Shown here piece after piece: positions 23,106 through 31,883 of a stretch of DNA of 64,000 nucleotides. Each line of letters opens with the position of its first letter. The first letter of the stretch is position 1. The notes beneath the pieces were generated by a model, which was not told the origin of the DNA, made no database searches, and saw only the letters and a program-made list of their open reading frames with translations. Origin of the DNA: Tribonema minus (Eukaryota > Sar > Xanthophyceae > Tribonematales > Tribonemataceae); contig JAFCMP010000080.1 of the NCBI GenBank assembly GCA_017506865.1, positions 62,001-126,000 on the forward strand, read 5' to 3'. The translations under genes were made by a program, and so were the position numbers.

Positions 23106-23260
23106 AACTTTCAGCGACGGATATCTAGGCTCCCGCAACGATGAAGAACGCAGCGAAATGCGATGCGTCTTGCGACTTGCAGAACGCAGTGAATCATCAA
23201 ACCTTTGAGCGCACCTTGCGCCCCCGGGTCACCCCGAGGGCATACTTGTCGGAGTGTCCG
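23106..23260 (+). rRNA. Orphan 5.8S rRNA (likely pseudogene fragment)
   Basis: The block from AACTTTCAGCGACGG through 'ctcccgcaacgatgaagaacgcagc', 'gtgaatcatcaaaccttt' and the closing stem 'gcgcccccgggtcaccccgagggcatacttgtcggagtgtc' is a recognisable, near-full-length 5.8S rRNA. No 18S or 28S sequence is seen on either side. Flanks 22,893-23,105 and 23,261-23,336 could be ITS1 and ITS2 remnants. The left flank starts exactly where the inverted arm ends, and the right flank is cut by a retrotransposon tail. It is a displaced rDNA piece rather than part of an rDNA array. Confidence 0.85.
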
Positions 23261-23336
23261 CAGAATACAAAAAGACGTCCGGGGGGGGTAGGGGACGTGC
23301 GCCTCAAGAATGGTGGTGTGCTGGCCATAAGATCAT

Positions 23337-23386
23337 GTTGTACTTTTTATTAATTCTCGCTCAGGGCGCGAAAAGCCCAGATGATT
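23337..23386 (-). mobile_element. Short retrotransposon 3' tail
   Basis: Minus-strand copy of the last ~45 bases of the retrotransposon family (gtactttttattaattctcgctcagggcgcgaaaagcccagatgatt). It directly abuts the ITS2-like remnant. A ttgtac motif lies on both sides and may be a short target duplication. Confidence 0.7.
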
Positions 23387-24237
23387 GTTGTACTTAGTAC
23401 CTGAATGATGTGCGCACATCATTTCTGAACACAGCATGTTACGATGCCTGCCCATAGATTTTCTATGAGACAAGACAAGAGTTGGCCGTGGAAGCTGTAT
23501 CTGCAATCCTGTGCACTTCGAAGTATACGTAGCCCTACATTGACTGAGGGCCACCATTGCTCTTAAAAGCGTGGGCAACGTTACAAGGGTGTTTGCATGT
23601 GACGAAGTGCCCTGTCTTTAAAAAAAGATTAACCCGTGCACATTCTCATGGCAATGACCAGATTTGGGGTGCCACCTCTATGCAATGTACATGTAGCATC
23701 AGCAGGGTGAGAATTTTGCATGAGGGGTCTGCTGTTCGTTCCAGGAGCGAAGGCATCAGGCCACTGGTGACTTGAGTGACTGTAGTTGACTCACACTCGC
23801 ATGGCACTTGTCCATTGAAGCACGGCCTGTGCGACCCAGTGCGTTTGCTTTGGAATCAGCTGTTGATAGGTTGCCATTCTGAAAACGGCACTGTATGGCT
23901 GTGACCACTAACAAACCACAAGCCATGAACTGCCTGGGCCGCCGCGGGGGGGAGGAGGGGACGGTAGGTAGGTAGGCTCGAAGAAAAAAGTTCGCCTTGC
24001 TAGCACGTGCTACTGCCGCGCTGCCTCGTTATGTCAAGTGTGCACTTTGTCCTACGCCTGCCGCGTCGTTGTCCGAGTCCTAGACATAATGAGAAGGCAA
24101 CTGCAACCGCACATCAAGAACCACAACACTAGAGGCGAACTTGAACTTTCGCTCGTCTGCACACGCTGCCCATGATGCTGCACAGACCTTGTGCTGCTGG
24201 TGCTTGGCACTTTTTGAAAAAAACTGCTAATTCCAAC
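23387..24237. other. No recognisable gene
   Basis: The region contains a short ggtaggtaggtaggct run near 23,965, G-rich sequence before it, and no frame with gene-like composition. It is probably degraded repeat sequence. Confidence 0.4.
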
Positions 24238-24488
24238 TAGTACTTTTTATTAATTCTCGCTCAGGGCGCGAAAAAGCCCAGATGATTGGCATCTAGCTGC
24301 ACGGAATCTACATGTCGTATGACAGTCTGAAAGTGTCGTAACGACAACCACTCAAACGCCGCCGCCGCCAAATGGCATCTCGGGATCCTCCCCTACGTCC
24401 CAACTAGTACCTCAACGTTACGACACTTTCAGACTGTCATACGACATGTAGATTCCGTACAGCTAGATGCCAATCATCTGGGCTTTTT
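24238..24488. mobile_element. Head-to-head retrotransposon 3' tails forming a palindrome
   Basis: Positions 24,238-24,400 are a ~160-base 3' tail on the minus strand, ending (tail side) at the agtac at 24,238. Positions 24,417-24,488 are a second, shorter tail on the plus strand that begins 'cgttacgacactttcagactgtc' and stops at 'gggctttttg'. Together they form an imperfect hairpin with arms of about 70-90 bases. Both tails belong to the family of the element ending at 27,917. Confidence 0.75.
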
Positions 24489-24978
24489 GTACACGAGTCA
24501 GGATTGCATACATGATGTCATGCAAAGCATGCCCAGCCAAGAAACAGACAAACAGAAGAGCAACAAAGTGCTGTACTATACTGTAGTCAAGATATTGGCA
24601 TTATGTATGGAGAGGGGGAGGGGGGGGTTGGGTATACCCTAATCCCTGCCGCCCCTAGGATCCGACCCCCGGGCGTGAGCCCGGTCGCCGACTCCAAGAA
24701 GGACCCCCCCCTTCCCCGCTCCTCCCCCCGCACCTACTCTTGACGAAAACATAGGCGTGGGTGGGTGGGTGTTTTCTCGTTCCGTGTTAGCTGGATGTAC
24801 TACGGTGGTCTGCTTGACAACGCACACAGTGTGATCAAACGCAGGGCCACCAAAATTGTGTGACCGCAGTGACATCACTGCAGTTCAACCGAAACCGATG
24901 TGTTTATGCAATCGCTTATGGCTCCCGAAAAACGGCCTGCCTCTCCGTGAACTCCGATGCACTCCGACCTTTTTCGCG
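24489..24978. other. No recognisable gene
   Basis: Mixed sequence with G-rich (24,610-24,635) and C-rich (24,705-24,732) patches. Positions 24,650-24,690 contain a short GC-rich inverted repeat (gacccccgggcgtgagcccggtc). No coding evidence. Confidence 0.35.
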
Positions 24979-25013
24979 CCCTGAGCGAGAAATTTGAATT
25001 AAAAGTTCCAGCA
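24979..25013 (+). mobile_element. Retrotransposon 3' terminus directly before the truncated element
   Basis: The sequence 'ctttttcgcgccctgagcgagaaatttgaattaaaagt' is the extreme 3' end of the same family. It is followed at once by the truncated RT of the next copy, so two family members lie head to tail, with the second integrated at the end of the first. Confidence 0.6.
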
Positions 25014-25170
25014 CGTCGACGGCTCCACGCGCATCATCATGTCTCAGCGCGGGTTTAAGCAGGGGGACCCCGCGGCACCGATGCTCTTCTGCGGCGCCAT
25101 TCCTCAGTGCTTGAAACGGTTCAATGAGGCGGCGGCCGCGCAGCGCGCGCGGAGGCGGATGGGCGCCTAG

Positions 25171-27765
25171 ATGGACGATGCCAATGTCCGAACAGGCGCT
25201 TGCACGCTGACTCAGAATGACATACAGGCGGTGGCGCAGCTCAAACAACACTGTGCGGAGGTGGGGCTGGAGCTAAACCTCACCAAGTCACGCGCGCTGC
25301 CTGGCAGGGGGCATGTGGTGACAGACCACGAACGGCAACTGCTGCAGCAGCTGGGCGTTCAGTTAGTGGGGGATACGGATGAAAATCAGAACCACGGAGC
25401 TGTGTTGCTGGGGGTGCCGGTGGGCCACAGCAGCTTTGTGGACGCATGGCTGCGCAGGGAAGCGGGTGCAGGCGGGGCAGGGGCTCGATTTGCAGAGCGT
25501 TGCGCGCGCCTGACATCTCAGAGGGCTATGTTCAGGATACTGCGCTACTGCGCGGTGCCTCGCATGACGTACTGCCTGCGCACCATTCCCACTACGCAGA
25601 CAGCGCCAGCCGCCAAGGAGTGGGATCGGGTCACGCAGTGGGTGCTTGAGCACTCAATGGGCCTGCAGCCACCAGGCCAGACCTGGCGCCAGTTTAAGCA
25701 AAGTGGGGCCCACTTCCATCTGGCAGCGCACGGCCCAGCCTTACAGCAAGCGCGACTCCCAACACGGCATGGCGGCCTTGGCATTACCAGCGCCTGCGAC
25801 ATCGCTGATGCTGCGTATGTGGCGGGCACGTTGCAAGCGCTGCAACCAGCACTCTCTGGATGGGCGGGGGTGCTGCAGCAGGCGGCTCCTCAAGCGGCTG
25901 CAGACAACGCTGCTGAGGATGCGGCAACACAAGCGGCACCGGCAGCAGCGGCAGCAGCACCAGCACCAGCAGCATCAGCAGCGGCAACTGTTACAGCGGC
26001 AGCGGCGGTTGCCAGTGGAGGCGCGACCGCTCCGGCAGCGGCAACTGTATCAGCGGCAGGCCGCGCTTATGGCGCAGCCATTCCGGCAACACACGACGCA
26101 GCTGCCGCTGGATCAGGGGGCGCGGCGGCAGCACAGGCGGCACCAGCGGCAGCAGCAGCCGCTGCGGCGGCGCACGGCGCAACTACTCCGGCGGCAGCAG
26201 CAGCGGCGGCAGCAGCAGCTGCTCCAGCATCAGAGGCTGCTGCAGCAGCGGCAGCACATGCTGCACCTCAAGTGGCCTCGGCGGCATCACTAACTGCAGC
26301 ATCAACAGCAGCTGCTGCGGGCATAGGCAACACAGCTGCTCCAGGCCCTACTAGCCTAAGGGCTGCTGCAGCACCTGCAACAGGAGCAGCGTCGGCAGGC
26401 GGCGCCGCAACCGTGCCGGCTGCGACAGCGGCAATGGCGGTGGCAGCGGCCAATGCGGCAGGGGCTGCACCAACACCTGCGGCAGCAGCAACACCACTGG
26501 CAGCAGCAGCAACGGCAGGCGGCGCAGCTGCAGCACCAGCGCACGCAGCAGCGGCAGCCGTCAATGCAAACGCTACGCGTTCCACACCAGCAATGCTACA
26601 AGGCGCAGCAGCAGCAGAGGTGGCGCGCCTGCCCCTCATGCGGACGATCGCCACAGCTGCCGCATCCCTACGTGCAGCAACAGGTGACAAGCTGGAACAT
26701 ATACTGCCACCAGCGCTAACGCCACTGCAGCAGCAACCACCTACGCAGCAGCCGCCGCTGCGGCCGACAGCAGGTGGTGGCACTGGTGCGGATGCTGCTT
26801 GCGTACTTGACGCCAGTGCTCTGCAGTTGCAGTGTAGCCTGAAGCGCCCCAATCAGAGTGCGCTTGCAGATGCCGTCGCTACCGAGCTTGCAGATAAGGT
26901 GGAGGCGGACCTGCAAAAGCTGCCGCAGGGCACGCAACGCACGCAAGCACTTGCTCGATTCCGGTCGCAGCGCCACATGCACTCGATCGGCATGGCATTC
27001 CTCAACGAGCCCATGTACTCCACAACGGCTTCGTTCGATGGCCTATCCTGGCAGCTGGCCGTCAAATGCGCCATCGGAGTAGAGGAGCAGACGGCAGGCT
27101 GCAAGCTGTGCGGGAAGTCGCCGGGCGGCACCCTGCATGCACGGCTGTGTCAAGCGCCACGCGTCAAGGCGCATGACACCATCGTCCACAATAGCGTCAA
27201 GAGGGCTACGCAGCGCATCCTGCGGCAATACCTCAAAACGGGACTGGTGGACGAGGACTACACGCCGTTTCTGGGGTCCGCCGGGCCGCCGGGGAGTCGC
27301 AGGATGGACATCGTGCTGCCTGCCGACGCCTTCCCGGTGACCGGCTACGACGACCCAACACGCCACCTACCGCTCATGGTGGACGTTACCTGCTTTGAGG
27401 CACAGGTGGCGTCGCGGGCGGCGAAGACTGCAGCAGACCCCGAGCGATGCTGCCGCAACCAAGAGGCCGCCAAGATTACCCACTATTCTGGTCATTATGA
27501 TCAGAATTGCTACAAACTTGCCACTTTGGCAATAGGGTCATTTGGCAGCATCGGGGAGCAGGGGCGGAAGCTGCTGGAGGCTGTGGCGACGGAGTATGCC
27601 AGCAGGATGTCAGTGCCCGGAGGAGCGCGCCCTAAAGCTCTCAAGGGCATCGCCCTGGCGCGCTTACGCTCGGCACTGTCGGCAGCGCTCCACATGGCGT
27701 ACTCTGGCCATGTCATGACACACATGGCAGAATCCAGGGGGGGGGGCACATGGAGGAGGACGTAG
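25171..27765 (+). pseudogene. RT/RLE polyprotein fragment of the retrotransposon
   Basis: The open frame begins right after an in-frame TAG (25,168-25,170) that occupies the tyrosine position of the Y-M-D-D active site; the same frame is open upstream back to about 25,015. Residues 1-230 are RT palm end and thumb. Residues about 247-480 are an alanine-dominated spacer. A CxxC-x8-H-x3-C knuckle lies at 27,100-27,155 (CKLCGKSPGGTLHARLC). The endonuclease-like part follows, with RMDIVLP and LPLMVDVTCFEAQ supplying the acidic residues. The frame ends at 27,765 because a G10 run at 27,737-27,746 shifts it. One frame over, the family's usual end MEEDVGEDPEMPFGGGGV stops at 27,806. A cellular function is unlikely. 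Confidence 0.75.
25912..26660 (+). repeat. Alanine-coding low-complexity block
   Basis: About 250 codons are mostly GCA, GCG, GCT and GCC for alanine, with scattered Thr, Pro, Gly and Ser. It lies between the RT thumb and the zinc knuckle. Codon choice is mixed, so it is not a pure CAG microsatellite, yet the phase is kept throughout. On the opposite strand it gives long but meaningless frames. Confidence 0.8.
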
Positions 27766-27917
27766 GGGAGGACCCCGAGATGCCATTTGGCGGCGGCGGC
27801 GTTTGAGTGGTTGTCGTTGCGACACTTTCAGACTGTCATACGACATGTAGATTCCTTACAGCTAGATGCCAATCATCTGGGCTTTTTCGCGCGCTGAGCG
27901 AGAATTAATAAAAAGTA

Positions 27918-28691
27918 CCTCAACTACTTGTAGAACCAAAAAAAGCCCTGTTGACCTGCTGCAAGACTTGCATGACATAGACAGCGCAGCTACCAAGCAC
28001 CACGGCTAAAAGATGCGAATAAATACACCATACTTCGAAGTACACATTTGCACAGTGTGGGCAAAACGAACTGGAAATGCACTCTCCCATGGACGTCGAC
28101 AATCGCACCCACCTTTGCAGTCATTGGGAACAGACTGAGTTGGCGACATCGCTCAACTGGTCAACTCTGCAGGCACTGCATATTGTTGCTATCTACTAAA
28201 CTCCTGCAGATCTGCCCGGCAACGCATGCCAAATTGCCAATGCAATGCGTTTTGCAAACGAGCGCTGCAGTCGATGCTATGTTCCTGCATATTCACTCAC
28301 AGCAGTGCATGCAAATGCAGTGTGTTTCGCATGTGAAAATGTGTGCTGCCGCTACAGCATTCACATGCCGACAGCCATCAGGTTGCATGGACAAAACATC
28401 AAATAGAAAGAGGGCAAAGGCCATTTGTATCTTGCCGCCGTGTGTGTATGTATTGTTGCAGGCAATGCGCATGCAGTGTCAAGCCGTTCACCATGGTGGG
28501 AGACAGCAGCACCTACTGCAGCCTCTGTCGATGCTGCCTTGACTAGCGAAGGCTCTCCTCATACGCGGCGTACGTCTCCTCATACGCGGCGTACGAGAAA
28601 TAAATCGCGTGCTTGGGGCAGTCACACCCTCGCTCGTATCCCCAGCGCAAGACTTTCCCCGCCTTTGCGTTCGCATCGTCGTCATTCAAGC
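27918..28691. other. No recognisable gene
   Basis: The sequence lies between the retrotransposon tail and the end of ankyrin copy 2. A 20-bp direct repeat (ctcctcatacgcggcgtacg, twice) lies at 28,556-28,595. No coding or RNA gene is seen. Confidence 0.4.
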
Positions 28692-30326
28692 CTATGCGCA
28701 AGTAGGCCTATGACAAATGCTCTCGTCCCACGCGCCCCCGCTTGGGAGCGTCCACTCGATAACCTCAACTTGAGCCTCCTTGATGGCGTTTGTGCGCACG
28801 TCCTCTACAAGGTCTGTCATGAGGCCATACGCCTTGAGCCACTTCAGCACGTGAAGCTGGCCATGCGCGGCCGCAGTTGAAGTTGCTAGCTGCCTAAGGT
28901 CGTCGTGCGCGCGCATGAGAAGGCCTGCCGCGTGCATCCACGCCAGAACCTCGACACTCCCGCCCTTTGCCGCAGCTCTCACAAGCGCCGGTACGTCCGT
29001 GGTGCTGAAGCCTAGGGATCGACGACCCCACTGAAGGAGCGGCACATGGCCCGCGAGAGCAGCATCGACCAGCAGGGGCTTGACATCCTCACCTCTCGTG
29101 TGAAGCCACTTGGTGACCTCAAGCTGCGCCGTGCGCCCCGCTCTCCACGCTCGCTTCGTGACCTCTGCGTAGTCGCAGGGCGCGCCGTTGGCCACCGCCC
29201 AATCGAGCATCTGCACGTCCCCCCGGCCTGCCGCTTCGCTGCAGACCCTCTGGTCCCACTCGCAGCCGTTCTCGATGACGTACTTCAACACCTCTATGCT
29301 GTCGCCCTTGGCTGCGACGACGGGCATGTAGTCCCTGTGGATTAACTCAACGCACGCTGCTGCTTTATGGGAACCCCATGGGAATCCCCGCTCCCCGGCG
29401 TAGAGCAGCACCGCCCCCAGATGCCCGTTGCGCACTGCCTCGTAGCACGTCCGATCGTCCCAGGGGCACTCACCGTCGCGTGCATAGCGCAGCACGTCCA
29501 CGTGCCCCCCGGCCGCCGCCGCTTCGCAAGTTCCTTTGTCCCAGCGGCATCCGATGTGGCGCAGGAACTGCAGCACGTGAAGCTGGCCGCCCCTGACAGC
29601 TGCTCGACATGCTTGTGCATCCCTGGGGACGCCATTAGTTTGTGCATCCCTGAGGACGCCATTAGAACACAGCCACTGAACTACTGCTAGGTGCCCTTCC
29701 TGTGCAGCAAGCTTTAAGAGTTTGTAGTTGGTGACATCACTAAGATGGTAGACTCGGTCGAACCACTTGAGGATGTGCAGGTGTCCCGCCTTTGCTGCTG
29801 CTTGCGGACCGCGAACGGCCAGCAATCCAGGCAGCCCTAATGCTCTGATATCTTTCCGGCTGGGAAATACAGGAGCACCGGCATTTGCGGCCCATCGCAA
29901 CACAGAAATGTCCCCTCTCCTTGCAGCCTCTGTGCACGTGCGCCAGTCCCAGCCGCATCCAGCGTTTCGGAGCCACTGCAGTGACTTGCGATGGCCAGCC
30001 CGAGCCGCAGCAGCTCAGGTGACCTCGCTTATGATATGACCCCCGCCATTTGGGCTTGCAGCCCACTCAAGAAGCGGCAGGGGGGCGACGACGTGCTGCA
30101 CTGCAGTCTCCATCTTGTGCTGACCGTAGAGCCAGTAGGCCTGCTGCCAGCGCTTGCAGCAACTCAGGAAGATGTAGTGGCCTGGCCCCACTAGCGAGAA
30201 GATGTGCTGCAGGTAAGCGTCATCGCTGAGGATGTCTGCTGTGGCGGCAGGACTGGCAGAAGATGGCGTGACTCCATCTTGCTGGCGCTCGGCTGCCTCT
30301 GTGTGTGTGTGCGGCGGGGGCTCCAT
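28692..30326 (-). pseudogene. F-box-like ankyrin-repeat protein, copy 2 (premature TGA)
   Basis: Reverse-strand paralogue of the 2,035-4,043 gene, starting at the matching ATG (MEPPPHTHTEAAERQ). The N-terminus (DDAYLQHIFSLVGPGHYIFL) resembles an F-box. A Cys codon of copy 1 is TGA here (30,015-30,017), after which the same frame stays open through the ankyrin repeats (AAAAGGHVDVLRYARDGECPW and others) to a TAG at 28,692. Positions 29,618-29,666 hold an in-frame direct repeat (NGVLRDAQT then NGVPRDAQA) not found in copy 1. The C-terminus ends at ESICHRPTCA, about 58 residues before the copy 1 end. A readthrough or a downstream start at MLRWAANAGAP (29,903) is possible but unproven. Confidence 0.75.
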
Positions 30327-31805
30327 GCGGCTGTTGATGTTGCTGCTCGGTGAGTTCTAATCTGCGATTCCTTTTCACTGAAGCCTTCACCTCCCTGATG
30401 CTGCAGTCGCTGCAGTCTGCCGCTGCTGGCTCTCGTGTTGGGTGAAGTTTCCAACCAACGGTTTCATGGCCACGTACGTACGTACGTACAAGAAAGCACC
30501 CCGCTCCTGAAGGAAATGGGGGCGAGTGACCCGGAAACAGACAGCCTCTTGTGTAAGTTGCGCTTAAAGCAGGTCATCACCTCAACATTTGCTTGAATGT
30601 CAAAAATGTGCATCACCTCATGTTTTCTGTTGCATTGAGCTCATGTTATGCGCATGGTGCGGGATTACATGTGAATTGCCATTAAGCCGTCCTGCCACCC
30701 TTAGCACATCAACACCATCACGCTCTGGCGATCAGCGCCAAAGTGTCAACCCTAAGTAGCCCTAACCCTAAGTTGGCATCTCCCGCCGGAAAAAAAAAGT
30801 CGTTGCGTTTTTTTCTCATACGGTAGGTAGCAGGCTGATTGTAGGACTCTGAACGACACTCGTCGCAGCACTGTACTCGTGAGTGAATTCATCGCTACAC
30901 AAGAGATCCGCTGCAAACCTGGCCTCTGGTATTGCGGTCCTTGCGTGATCAGTACTGTGCTGAACTTGCCCAAGGAGGACCAGTACTGTGCTGAACCTGC
31001 GTAAGCGAGCCAAAACTCCTTTTCTTTCAAGCAAGCGTGCAACTCTCAGTCCATGTAGGACTGTCGCAGCACATGACTACAAAATATTACAAAGGATCGC
31101 AGATGCAGCTCCCACGGCCAAGATATTGTCCTTTCGGATTGCCTTCTCAATCCGCCTTCTCGCGGAGACTTCTTGCGGAGAAACCAGAGGCAGACGCTTA
31201 TTATTCATTTAAGTGGATGTTCAAGTATGACGCCCCAAACATCATGTCACGTACTGCAAGTGATCCACACCACCATTCTGAGGTTGCATATCCACTACTG
31301 TACCCTTTATACTGTACATTTCTACTACACAGAGCAGTGCGCAGCAACCAAAGAGGTAGCAAAATGCACAAATTAGTTGCCGAGGGAGACGTTCTTTTAA
31401 GAATGTACTTGCGTTTTGAAGGAAAGCGAAGAAACATGACAAGCATAGCTCGGAAATGTGAGACACATGTGGCATACATGCCATGCAACAGTACACGGTA
31501 CAGCATGAGAGCAACATCTAAAAGATGTTGGTGCTGACAGGGGTGACGGAGGAGCTTCAAACAATCCTCATGAAATTTTGCACGTTCACAATTCTGAACC
31601 GTTTACCTTGCACCCATCTGATCACCTTGGCATATCGACATGTGCCTGTACAACGTTGTGCACAGCGAATGGCGGGGGTGCAGCCCCCAGTGCCGGCTTT
31701 GCTACAGATACGCTTACAACCTCGCCACGATGTTGAATGTCTCACAGCCATCATAGGTGGCGATCATCTTGGACCTGATCTACTAGTCGCTCCTTGCCAT
31801 GTGGC
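30327..31805. other. Shared ankyrin upstream region joined to actin-gene 3' end
   Basis: On the minus strand the actin-related gene ends at 31,806-31,884 and runs directly into the ankyrin upstream region, without foreign DNA. This shows the original order actin-gene then ankyrin in tandem. The left arm has the same junction but is cut at 22,892. No additional gene is supported here. Confidence 0.5.
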
Positions 31806-31883
31806 CTACAGGTAAGCATAGCATCTCGTCCAGATGCCAAATGTGCGACAGTCATTGTTGTTCTCAAGCGTGCTGCGTGACTG

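Larger units (their letters stand above)
25014..27917 (+). mobile_element. 5'-truncated non-LTR retrotransposon with C-terminal restriction-like endonuclease
   Basis: The body starts inside the RT domain and runs to a 3' UTR ending 'gagcgagaattaataaaaagtac'. Retained RT parts are the RGFKQGDP...MLF block (25,048-25,095) and the A-x-MDD active-site block (25,165-25,179). A thumb-like region with 'LPTRHGGLGITSA' lies at about 25,760. The C-terminus has a CCHC knuckle and a PD-(D/E)XK-like nuclease. This order matches the R2/NeSL/HERO-like non-LTR elements that use a restriction-like endonuclease. The missing 5' part and the nonsense and frameshift changes make it a dead copy. Confidence 0.8.

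Noticed and set aside
26268..26852. Long minus-strand alanine-rich frame
   Set aside because: It is the reverse shadow of the alanine-coding block of the retrotransposon.
24238..27917. One large DNA transposon with ~160-bp terminal inverted repeats enclosing the RT gene
   Set aside because: The inverted ends are two independent copies of the retrotransposon 3' tail; single tails also occur elsewhere (intron 14, 23,337) without a partner, which fits 5'-truncated retroinsertions.
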